Positions 16,788 to 24,712 of a stretch of 64,000 nucleotides of DNA are shown here, piece after piece. This DNA comes from JAABVY01 sp964496505. GTDB taxonomy: Bacteria > Zixibacteria > MSB-5A5 > JAABVY01. Within the stretch, counting starts at the first letter, position 1, and every line of letters starts with the position of its first letter. The stretch lies in the NCBI GenBank assembly GCA_964496505.1, contig CAZBZV010000002.1, forward strand, positions 50,691 to 114,690, given 5' to 3'. The notes under the pieces were generated by a model, which saw only the letters and a list, made by a program, of their open reading frames with translations, did not search any database and was not told the DNA's origin. Both the position numbers and the translations under genes were made by a program.

Positions 16788-18506
16788 TTACCCCGCATCA
16801 TAACCCGGTGGCGCCGGTGCGCCCGGAATGAATATGAAGTTTATCAGGAATACCGCATCAGATACGTTAACCTCGCCGTCATCATTGGCATCTCCCGCCT
16901 CCATTACCGGCTGTGGAGGATCGCCGTCAATAAAGACATGGTTAATTATGTATACAGCATCCGAGATATTGAAAATGCCGTCAAAGTTGGCATCACCCTG
17001 CAGATAATCCGGTACATACATATAATTCACAGCCGCCATGACATCGATTATCCCCCATCCGTAAGCGTTATCGGGGCTGATTGCCTGCGAGGCGGTAAGC
17101 TTTAAAGCCTCGCGAACCTCCATGACATTAAAGTCTGGTCTCGCTTCCATTACAAGAGCCGCAGCTCCCGCAACCAGGGGGCAGGCCAGCGAGGTACCGC
17201 TGGCGCTGGTAATATATGTATTCGTATACGGGCTGGCGCAGACAGTGGAGGAACCGCGGGCGCAAACCTCCGGTTTAATCCTGCCGTCATAAGTCGGGCC
17301 TTTGGAGGAAAAATAGCTTAAATATCCGCTGCTTTCAACCGAGCCAACGGCTATAACGCTGTCACCATCCGCGGGTGCGGTTATTGTGGCCGCTGAAGGT
17401 CCGCCGTTTCCGGCAGAATTGCAAACCAGGATTCCTACCGAGGCAGCATAATCAGCGGCATTGGTAATCACACAGGTGTTTCCATCAAGATCCTCGTAAG
17501 TATACCAATCTGAATAGCCTAAAGAGGAGGATATTATATTCACGCCGATTGAATCGGTCCACTGTACAGCAGCCGCCCAGTTATCTTCTTCGACCGGAGT
17601 CTCCGAGGTCATATCCTCGGTTTTTGCCAAAACAAACGTTGCACCGTAAGCCGGACCATAAATTTCGCCATCCCATCCGCCACCAAGGGTGGACCAGGTC
17701 TTGGTACCATGATCCCACTGATTAGAAACATCGCCTTCTTCATTAGCGGTTTCATAATCATTATTTATAAAATCGTATTCGGCAATTAAACGGCCGTCGG
17801 AGATAATATCGCCAAATGCCAGATGGTCTTTTCTGTAACCGGTGTCGAACATGGCTACGATTATGCCCTCTCCGCTGAATCCGGAATCATGGGCGGCTAT
17901 AACATTAATCTGGTCGAGCTGGCTGTATGTACCGCCGTAGGAGAGCTCATGGGTACCCCGCTTTTGATCCGGAACTTCATTTAACTCATCGAGTTCCTGC
18001 GATTCCGGAGAGGCGGGACGAGTGAATTCGGCCACCGGCCGTATTTTCAGCACAAAGGGGAGATCTTTTATCTGCTCAAGTGTCTCCAGATCAGTCTCGA
18101 AACTGGCCGCATTCAGCCATTTAATCACGCGTCTGAGCTTTAAGCCATAACTTTCGATTTCATCCACATATTGCTGATTAACCGGGAGATCCTCGAATCT
18201 GATTGCGGATGCATCGTTTCTGGCGCGGCGCTCTCGTGTTTCCGGAGTCATGGAATTGTATATCAGATCAGCCTTTTCAATAAAATCATCAGCCTTGAAT
18301 ATTCCTTTATCTGTAAAATATACCCAGATCTTAACTGCTTGGCCATCCGCCTTTTCCGATAGATAGCTGTATGACTTATCTGAGATTACAACATCGGGTT
18401 TTTCCTTTACTAATTTATCGGGGATAATATATTCCGCTGCTGAGGAATTGCCTGTTAAAGATAATGAGAATAGAATAGCAATGCTAATTATAAGTAGTCT
18501 TTTCAT
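16788..18506 (-). CDS. Secreted subtilisin-like serine protease (S8) with C-terminal dockerin
   Basis: 572 residues. Signal peptide of about 24 residues, then an inhibitor-like propeptide region (to about 190). The catalytic triad is D221 (AMFDTGY), H266 (WDHGT) and S439 (SGTSLACP), with the oxyanion asparagine in NSAGNGG. The last 75 residues form a two-loop dockerin (GDANFDGIFNISDAVYIIN, GDANDDGEVNVSDAVFLIN) with canonical DxNxDG calcium sites. It has no sorting domain. The enzyme should be exported and could be docked to a cohesin-like surface protein. A near-consensus promoter lies upstream. Confidence 0.93.
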   Translation of the reverse strand: MKRLLIISIAILFSLSLTGNSSAAEYIIPDKLVKEKPDVVISDKSYSYLSEKADGQAVKIWVYFTDKGIFKADDFIEKADLIYNSMTPETRERRARNDASAIRFEDLPVNQQYVDEIESYGLKLRRVIKWLNAASFETDLETLEQIKDLPFVLKIRPVAEFTRPASPESQELDELNEVPDQKRGTHELSYGGTYSQLDQINVIAAHDSGFSGEGIIVAMFDTGYRKDHLAFGDIISDGRLIAEYDFINNDYETANEEGDVSNQWDHGTKTWSTLGGGWDGEIYGPAYGATFVLAKTEDMTSETPVEEDNWAAAVQWTDSIGVNIISSSLGYSDWYTYEDLDGNTCVITNAADYAASVGILVCNSAGNGGPSAATITAPADGDSVIAVGSVESSGYLSYFSSKGPTYDGRIKPEVCARGSSTVCASPYTNTYITSASGTSLACPLVAGAAALVMEARPDFNVMEVREALKLTASQAISPDNAYGWGIIDVMAAVNYMYVPDYLQGDANFDGIFNISDAVYIINHVFIDGDPPQPVMEAGDANDDGEVNVSDAVFLINFIFIPGAPAPPGYDAG

Positions 18507-18548
18507 ATTATAGATTCCTCCGTGTTAAGCACCGATGAGTACATGCTA

Positions 18549-18576
18549 ATTATATCCTAATCGTACTTTTTGTCAA
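18549..18576 (-). promoter_or_regulatory. Sigma-70 promoter of the subtilase gene
   Basis: Minus strand TTGACA (18576-18571), 16 nt, TATAAT (18554-18549): both hexamers perfect. Confidence 0.8.
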
Positions 18577-18734
18577 CATAAAAGGGTATGGGATAAATCC
18601 AATACCCTATTGGCAGACTGCTTATTATATCGGATTAGGAATCGATATAAATTATCTTCAATTCAAATAACATTACATCCTAATTCATTGTTTCTCAAAG
18701 TTTTAATTAGTGCCCAAAAAATAAAAAGCAAAAA

Positions 18735-18748
18735 GGCACAGCCTTTGC
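18735..18748 (+). promoter_or_regulatory. Sigma-54 promoter of the pseudopilin gene
   Basis: GGCACAGCCTTTGC: GG-N10-GC with the GGCAC-N5-TTGC consensus. Predicted transcription start near 18760, 30 nt before the ATG at 18790. Confidence 0.7.
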
Positions 18749-18789
18749 GAAATTATCCTGTTGGTAAACAAAAAAAGATGGATATTATT

Positions 18790-19293
18790 ATGAAGAAAAA
18801 ACTCGGTAGAAAAAACGGTTTCACGCTTCTCGAACTTATGTCGGTGGTTGTGATTATAGGTATCATGGCCGCGATCGGCATACCCACGATGGATACGGCT
18901 ATCAAGAAAATCCGGTTTAAATCGGATTCCAATACGATAATGTCCGGATTACGTCTGGCGCGTTCTCAGGCTATAGCAAAAAGAATTCAGTACGGTGTCA
19001 GTTTCGATCCGAACAGCAATGAGTTTGCGGTTTTTGAGGATATCAACGATCCCTCGAGCTTTACATTTGATGGCTCGGACAGCATCATTATGGTTGATAC
19101 GCTGGGCCGCGGAATCGAAAGTTTTACAACGACCTTTAACAATGATTTGTTATTTTTCTTCCCGGACGGACGTGCGTCCATGAGCGGAAATATAAATGGC
19201 GCAGCCACTTGGGACCCCGAGTCCGTGGCTTCCGTGCAGATTTCAGTTCTGGCGGCCACTGGCAGGATCAAAATCGATTCCCTGACCTATTGA
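18790..19293 (+). CDS. Type II secretion/type IV pilus pseudopilin (GspH/FimT type)
   Basis: 167 residues from the ATG at 18790. The prepilin peptidase site is G-FTLLELMSVVVIIG after a short basic leader. A long hydrophobic helix follows and then the GspH/FimT pattern (GLRLARSQAIAKR). Minor pseudopilins prime pilus assembly in the inner membrane. A frame extending back to 18610 is excluded because it would run through the sigma-54 promoter. The pilM cluster starts 240 nt downstream after a terminator, so this gene is its own transcription unit. Confidence 0.88.
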   Translation: MKKKLGRKNGFTLLELMSVVVIIGIMAAIGIPTMDTAIKKIRFKSDSNTIMSGLRLARSQAIAKRIQYGVSFDPNSNEFAVFEDINDPSSFTFDGSDSIIMVDTLGRGIESFTTTFNNDLLFFFPDGRASMSGNINGAATWDPESVASVQISVLAATGRIKIDSLTY

Positions 19294-19325
19294 GCCGACT
19301 TTCCTCCTTTGTTTTATCAGGTAAT

Positions 19326-19354
19326 CACCTCCCGGAAACGGGGGGTGTTTTTTT
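19326..19354 (+). terminator. Terminator of the pseudopilin gene
   Basis: CACCTCCC / GGGGGGTG (one G-T pair, loop GGAAAC) followed by seven T. Confidence 0.8.
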
Positions 19355-19532
19355 ATGAAAAAGGGCCCTAAAAAAAATTTAATTCTCCTCAATATTTTAA
19401 AATGGGAGACGATAATAAAACTGTAGACTGAGAGAGAGTTAGTTTAGAGTGTGGGTTGCCCCCTATGGGGAGTTTCCCTCAGGTGTTTAAAACTGAAAGA
19501 TATTTTTAAATCGTTTAAACGGGACAAGGCGT

Positions 19533-20585
19533 ATGCTGCTCGGATCCAAAAGTAATGTAGTCTGCGGTCTGGATATTGGTGCCTCGTCAATAAAGATGGT
19601 CAAACTGGAAAACAAAGGCGGCAACTTCGCCGTAAGGGCAATGGGCAGCCGCGATCTTCCGGTAGAGGCAATCGTTTCCGAAGATATCAAGGACCGCGAT
19701 TCGATTATCTTCAATCTCCAGAGCCTGATCGAACAGACCGATCCCAAGACCAGGGATGTGGTCATTTCCATATCAGGCCATGGTGTCATCACTGACAGAA
19801 TCACTATCGAAAAGAAGACCGGCGCAGAGGCCGAACAGGCGATCCTGTTCGAGGCCGAGCAACGGTCGCCTTTCGATGTCGAGGATGTGACCCTGGATTA
19901 TCATATCATCGATATCAATGAGGAGACAAATAAGATGGATGTTCTTCTGGTCGCGGCCAGAAACGAATTCCTGAAGACCTACCTCGACATAATCCAGGAT
20001 GCGGGTCTTAAGCCGGTGATAGTCGACACCGATGCCTTTGCTATTTTGAATTCCTACGACATCAACTACGAATTAGATCAGGAACGTGTGACCGCGCTGG
20101 TCAACATCGGATACGATATCACCAATGTCACTTTTCTTAAGGATGGCAAGTATCACTCCACACGCGATATCTCTTCGGGCGGAAGAATGATTTTTGATGC
20201 GATTCAGAAGGAATTCCGCTTGAATCAGGAACTGACTCACAAGGCGATCAGGGGAGAGATGGAAGCCTCGATCGATCAGGATATGCTCAAGGCTACGATC
20301 GTGACTTCGATCGAGGAGATGATAACCGGACTCGAGGTGGCTTTTTCATACTTCAAGTCTCTGGCCAATGTGCCCAATATCGACTGGATAATTCTCTCGG
20401 GCGGCGGAGCGCTGATCCCGTACCTGCCGGAATTCGTGCAATCCAAACTGAATATACCGATAGAAATAGCAAATCCGTTAAGGAACATAGAATACGATCC
20501 CGATATGTTTAGTTCCATTCAGCCAGAAAAGATCGCTCCCCTTTTATCGGTGGCTATCGGGCTGGCGGCCAGAAAGGTGAGATAG
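19533..20585 (+). CDS. pilM: Type IV pilus assembly protein PilM (actin-like ATPase)
   Basis: 350 residues. The N-terminal GLDIGASSIKMVKLE is the PilM/FtsA-like phosphate-1 loop, and DWIILSGGGALI near residue 285 is the adenosine-binding loop. PilM sits in the cytoplasm and binds the N terminus of PilN to form the inner membrane alignment subcomplex. It is the first gene of pilM-N-O-P-Q, and the spacers between pil genes are 4-15 nt. Confidence 0.95.
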   Translation: MLLGSKSNVVCGLDIGASSIKMVKLENKGGNFAVRAMGSRDLPVEAIVSEDIKDRDSIIFNLQSLIEQTDPKTRDVVISISGHGVITDRITIEKKTGAEAEQAILFEAEQRSPFDVEDVTLDYHIIDINEETNKMDVLLVAARNEFLKTYLDIIQDAGLKPVIVDTDAFAILNSYDINYELDQERVTALVNIGYDITNVTFLKDGKYHSTRDISSGGRMIFDAIQKEFRLNQELTHKAIRGEMEASIDQDMLKATIVTSIEEMITGLEVAFSYFKSLANVPNIDWIILSGGGALIPYLPEFVQSKLNIPIEIANPLRNIEYDPDMFSSIQPEKIAPLLSVAIGLAARKVR

Positions 20586-20589
20586 GGCT

Positions 20590-21294
20590 ATGATAGAGAT
20601 AAATCTACTTCCAAAAGAGTATCGAAGGCGGGCCACACCGCTCCATTTCGACAAAAAATGGATCTATGCCGGAGCTGCTGTCTGCCTGGTGTTTCTGCTT
20701 CTTGCCGGACTTACTTTCTACAAGAAGCATACTATTAAGGAACTGGACCAGAAAATCGTTTCGGTTCAAAGACAGCGCATGGCGCTGAACAAGGATATCA
20801 AGCTTATAGACGGTCTGACAGATCTTAAGCAGAAGCTTCTGACCCGCCTGTCCGCGATCGAGAAGCTCGATATCAACCGCGGTATGTGGGTGGCAATAAT
20901 GGAGGATCTCTCCACCCGTATTCCGGAGCTTTTATGGCTGACCAATGTTTCCGAGCAGAGTCCCAAGAAACAGGATGCGAACAATCGGAAAAAGATGAAT
21001 CCGAAGAATCTCGGTCAGCAGGAGGCGGATACGACTGAGGTGAAACTGCCCTCCAAAAGACCGACCGTGATAGAGGGCTATGCCTATACGCTCAACAGCA
21101 TCGCCTCATTTCTGGTTGGCATAATGAAATCCGATTATTTCGATGATATAGAATTGGCATACGCGCGTCAGGAAGCATATCAGGAACTGGCCGCTTATAA
21201 TTTCAGGATTAACTGCGTGGTAGATTACGATGCCTGGCTGAAAGAGGAATATCAGCCGGAAGTAAACGTATCAAGCCCGTTGGCCGATCAATAA
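20590..21294 (+). CDS. pilN: Type IV pilus assembly protein PilN
   Basis: 234 residues. It begins MIEINLLPKEYRRR, the conserved PilN motif that docks into PilM, followed by one membrane helix (about 28-44) and a coiled periplasmic segment. Residues about 130-160 form a charged, low-complexity insert longer than in many PilN proteins. Confidence 0.93.
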   Translation: MIEINLLPKEYRRRATPLHFDKKWIYAGAAVCLVFLLLAGLTFYKKHTIKELDQKIVSVQRQRMALNKDIKLIDGLTDLKQKLLTRLSAIEKLDINRGMWVAIMEDLSTRIPELLWLTNVSEQSPKKQDANNRKKMNPKNLGQQEADTTEVKLPSKRPTVIEGYAYTLNSIASFLVGIMKSDYFDDIELAYARQEAYQELAAYNFRINCVVDYDAWLKEEYQPEVNVSSPLADQ

Positions 21295-21309
21295 TGTTGC
21301 GGAGGTACA

Positions 21310-21912
21310 ATGGATATAAAAGATCCCAGACTACATAAAATCGCCATCGGTGTTCTTGTTGTGGTGGTTCTGGTGATCTTCTGGCACTCGAGGTTTTACT
21401 CCAAATACGAGAGTGAGCTCGACCAGAAGCAGACCAGGTACGAAAAGATATTAACCGAATTGAAGCAGGTAGAACTGAAGGCGAAATCGTTGAAAGGTCT
21501 CCAGGAAGAATACGAACAACTCCTGGAGCGTTATGATAAAGTCCAGATGCTTCTCCCGAACGAGAAACAGGTTGCCAAATTCCTGATGCAGCTTCATACA
21601 GCCTCCGCACGCACTCAGTCGAAGGTTGTCGAGCTCTCACCCAAAGCTGAACGCAGTAAAGATTTCTACAAGATCAGTGATTATGAGATTAAGTTCAGCG
21701 GAACCTTTCATGAGTTCGGAGAATTTCTGGCAAGCGTGGCAAACTTCCCGTTCATTACGAATGTTTCCCAGATTTCAATCCGCGGACTCGATGCCCAGTC
21801 TCTGAGGATGGATCAGGAGACGAATTTTGACCGGATAACCTTGGGAGCCACATTCACACTCTCGACATATTATGTTAAAGAAGACCAGAAGCTGGCAGGG
21901 ATTCAACAATAG
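21310..21912 (+). CDS. pilO: Type IV pilus assembly protein PilO
   Basis: 200 residues with one N-terminal membrane helix (IGVLVVVVLVIFW), a coiled-coil stretch, and a ferredoxin-like C-terminal domain typical of PilO (LLPNEKQVAKFLMQLH, then FHEFGEFLASVANFPFI). PilO pairs with PilN in the periplasm. GGAGGT precedes the ATG. Confidence 0.93.
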   Translation: MDIKDPRLHKIAIGVLVVVVLVIFWHSRFYSKYESELDQKQTRYEKILTELKQVELKAKSLKGLQEEYEQLLERYDKVQMLLPNEKQVAKFLMQLHTASARTQSKVVELSPKAERSKDFYKISDYEIKFSGTFHEFGEFLASVANFPFITNVSQISIRGLDAQSLRMDQETNFDRITLGATFTLSTYYVKEDQKLAGIQQ

Positions 21913-21920
21913 GTAGGGTA

Positions 21921-23360
21921 ATGATGAAAAATAAAGCGTTACTTTTAATTATACTCTCGGCTTTATTGACATTGGGTTTGGCGCAGACGGCTTTGGCCGC
22001 ACCCCATATCGAGAATGTCAGCCTGAAGAAACAGGGAGATTTTGTCGAACTGACGATTTATGCCGACGGCCCCTTTACTTTTTCACATTTCATCGAAGAG
22101 GCCAAGGCCGGTAAGCCGTATCGGGTTGTGCTGGATTTGAAGCAGGCCCTGCATAAGCTGCCGCAGTTCAATTTCCGTGAACTTCCCACGGATGTTATCA
22201 CAGCTATCAGAACCAGCCAGTATAAAATCAAGCCTGATAAGGTTGTACGAATTGTTGCCGATGTCAGCCGTCCGGTAACATATACATTAAAACAGGGCGA
22301 GGGAAGGGTTACGATTGTGTTTGCCGCTCCCGAAGAGGGCGAGTTCCAATTCTGGTGTGCGGCGCCGATTGATGAGAGCGAGAAGATCAAGCTGGCGCTG
22401 ACAGAAACAGAGACCGAGACTGTGGATAAGCCGGCAAAAATGCCCGCTCATCCCGAAGCCGAAAGGAAAGCCGAAGATGAAGGCAAGTTCAATCCTCCGC
22501 CTAATACTAATAAAGGGCTCGAGGCTTCAAAACCCGCCAATGGGAAAACTGATACTGAGCAGAAAACAGTAAAATCCGCACCGGAAACAGGGTTCTCGGC
22601 TGCTGAACGGCAGGAGCTTAAGGCAAAAATGGCCGAGATCTTCGATAATGGAGACAAGCCTAAAGAGAAACCGAAGGAAGAGCTAAAGCCTCTTGTCAAG
22701 CCGGCTCCCGAGAAGAACTCTCTGGCATCGGCCGATGACAAAAAGTCGGAGAACGCAGAACCCGAGGTTAAAAAAAGCGATGAGCCCACGAATAAGATAA
22801 AACCGGTTAGCGAAAACGCTGATTCGAAGAAAGTGCTTTCCGACAGCCAGGCTATTACACCATCCGATCCTGTCAAGGTTATCGAGGACAATGAGCCGGA
22901 TCAGGCTCCTCAGCCGAAGAAGCCGGGAAGCAGCGGGGACGATGCCGAGGAAAGCAAGTCCAAGAAGTGGAAATCGGAAAAGGAACTGCGCAAGAGTCCC
23001 ACCCGTCCGACAAAGGTCAAGGGCTCGCTGGCCGCATCATTCCCCAAGCGGGAAGTGGTAAAGTACAGATCGTACGGCCGCAGAGACCCGTTCCTGGCGC
23101 TGGTAAGCAAATCGCTATCGGGCTATGAGAACGGCGAGATGCCGGATGTGGAAACACTGCGCCTGGTCGGTGTGCTGCAGGGCGATTATGAAAATATGGC
23201 GCTTTTAGAGGATATAGAGGGATACGGTTATATCCTCGAAAACGGCGATGATGTCAAAAACGGCTATGTGATTGAAATATACAGAGATAAGATACTATTT
23301 CAGATAAGTGAATTTGGCTGGAGCCGTACTGTGGCTTTAACCATGGAATTAGAAGACTAA
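21921..23360 (+). CDS. AMIN-domain protein with PilP-like C terminus (pilus alignment/secretin partner)
   Basis: 479 residues. A signal peptide ending ALA is followed by an AMIN domain (about 28-140: IENVSLKKQGDFVELTIYAD, YRVVLDLKQA). A long charged, lysine- and proline-rich linker covers about 155-380. The C-terminal 90 residues match PilP (RDPFLALV, LVGVLQGDYENMALLED, GYGYILENGDDVKNGYVIEI). In the usual arrangement AMIN belongs to PilQ and PilP is a small lipoprotein. Here AMIN is carried on the PilP-position protein, which also lacks a lipobox. Confidence 0.88.
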   Translation: MMKNKALLLIILSALLTLGLAQTALAAPHIENVSLKKQGDFVELTIYADGPFTFSHFIEEAKAGKPYRVVLDLKQALHKLPQFNFRELPTDVITAIRTSQYKIKPDKVVRIVADVSRPVTYTLKQGEGRVTIVFAAPEEGEFQFWCAAPIDESEKIKLALTETETETVDKPAKMPAHPEAERKAEDEGKFNPPPNTNKGLEASKPANGKTDTEQKTVKSAPETGFSAAERQELKAKMAEIFDNGDKPKEKPKEELKPLVKPAPEKNSLASADDKKSENAEPEVKKSDEPTNKIKPVSENADSKKVLSDSQAITPSDPVKVIEDNEPDQAPQPKKPGSSGDDAEESKSKKWKSEKELRKSPTRPTKVKGSLAASFPKREVVKYRSYGRRDPFLALVSKSLSGYENGEMPDVETLRLVGVLQGDYENMALLEDIEGYGYILENGDDVKNGYVIEIYRDKILFQISEFGWSRTVALTMELED

Positions 23361-23373
23361 GAGGTAGGTAGCT

Positions 23374-24663
23374 ATGAAAAGAGTTCCGGGAACAAGACTA
23401 ATCACCTGGATTGCCCTTACCCTTTTGATATTGCAGGTTTCGGTTTTTGCACAGGCGGGCGGCGATCCAAACAAACCGATCAAAGATTTGAATTTCCAAA
23501 ATGCCGATATCAGGTCGGTACTGAACTTTCTGGCCGAATACGGTGATGTCAATATCGTGACCTCTCCCTCGGTGGAAGGTAACGTTAATCTCTCTCTGAA
23601 AAATGTATCATGGCAACTGGCGCTCGATATCCTGATGAAGACCTACGGCTTAACGGCTGTACAGGAGAAGGGATACATACGCATCGTGCCTACCAAGGAA
23701 TATCTGGAAGAGACCTCCATGGTTGAACGGCACAGGTCGGAACAGGCCCAGATCGTACCGCTGGAAACAGAGATTATCGAGGTTGATAACGCCAGCGCTT
23801 TTGATCTGGTCGATCCGATCCAAACGATTTTGACAGACCGCGGCAAGGTAGAAGTCGATAAAAGATCGAACTCACTGATTATCAGCGAAATCCCGGAAAA
23901 TATTCAGCTTATAAGGGAATTCGTTGATGAGCTCGATAAGGAAACCGCACAGATAAAAATTTCCGCTCAGATTGTCGAGGTCTCCAGTCAGTCGCTGGAA
24001 GAGATTGGTATTAACTGGATTATAAACGGCAACAAAAGCGTAAGAAAGAGCAGCGGTTACGAGGCCGATTATGACCATACCACGCAGGTGGAAGCCGATG
24101 AGGTTTCGGATCCGGTGGGATCATTTACATTTCAGACTCTTCAGCCGGGATGGGATCTTACCGCCACGCTGCAGGCTTTGACCTCGGACGGTAACGGCAA
24201 GATCGTGGCACATCCCGAAATAACCACCGTCGATAATAAAGAGGCCAAGATTCAGAGCGGTCAAAAGATTCCGATTAAGACTTTCGACCCGTCGGGTAAT
24301 GTGGTTATCACTTTTGAGGAAGTCGGCACGATTCTTCGTGTGACTCCGCATGTAACCTCCGAAAACAGAATCCTGATGCATCTTCTGCCGGAGCGCTCGA
24401 CCTATGCTTTCGATCCCAATGGAATTATCATCAATTCCAATAATGCCGAGACCAATGTTGTGGTCGAGAACGGCCAGACTGTCGTAATCGGCGGACTTAC
24501 GACTCAGGATATTATCGAAAGCCATATTGGCGTGCCGGTCTTAAAAGACATACCCGTACTCGGATACCTGTTCGGATATAAGAAAAAGCAGGTGGAGAAC
24601 CGTGACCTGGTAATCTTTGTCACACCCACCATCGTTGGCAATGATCTGGCTGCCACCGATTAA
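23374..24663 (+). CDS. pilQ: Type IV pilus secretin PilQ (short form)
   Basis: 429 residues, shorter than the usual 600-750. Signal peptide, STN/N0-like domain (ADIRSVLNFLAEYGDVNIV...), one N1/KH-like domain (about 128-190) and the secretin domain with VPVLKDIPVLGYLFG and the closing RDLVIFVTPTIV. It forms the outer membrane channel for the pilus. It has no AMIN domain of its own; that domain sits in the preceding protein. Confidence 0.95.
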   Translation: MKRVPGTRLITWIALTLLILQVSVFAQAGGDPNKPIKDLNFQNADIRSVLNFLAEYGDVNIVTSPSVEGNVNLSLKNVSWQLALDILMKTYGLTAVQEKGYIRIVPTKEYLEETSMVERHRSEQAQIVPLETEIIEVDNASAFDLVDPIQTILTDRGKVEVDKRSNSLIISEIPENIQLIREFVDELDKETAQIKISAQIVEVSSQSLEEIGINWIINGNKSVRKSSGYEADYDHTTQVEADEVSDPVGSFTFQTLQPGWDLTATLQALTSDGNGKIVAHPEITTVDNKEAKIQSGQKIPIKTFDPSGNVVITFEEVGTILRVTPHVTSENRILMHLLPERSTYAFDPNGIIINSNNAETNVVVENGQTVVIGGLTTQDIIESHIGVPVLKDIPVLGYLFGYKKKQVENRDLVIFVTPTIVGNDLAATD

Positions 24664-24712
24664 TAAATGTGAAAACTATTAGCCGATTGCTTAGAGTATA
24701 GAGGGAGTGAAA

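Noticed and set aside
19434..19532. Riboswitch-like leader before pilM (TTGCCCCCTATGGGGAG)
   Set aside because: Only a short CCCC/GGGG hairpin; it does not match the cyclic di-GMP or other riboswitch consensus I know.
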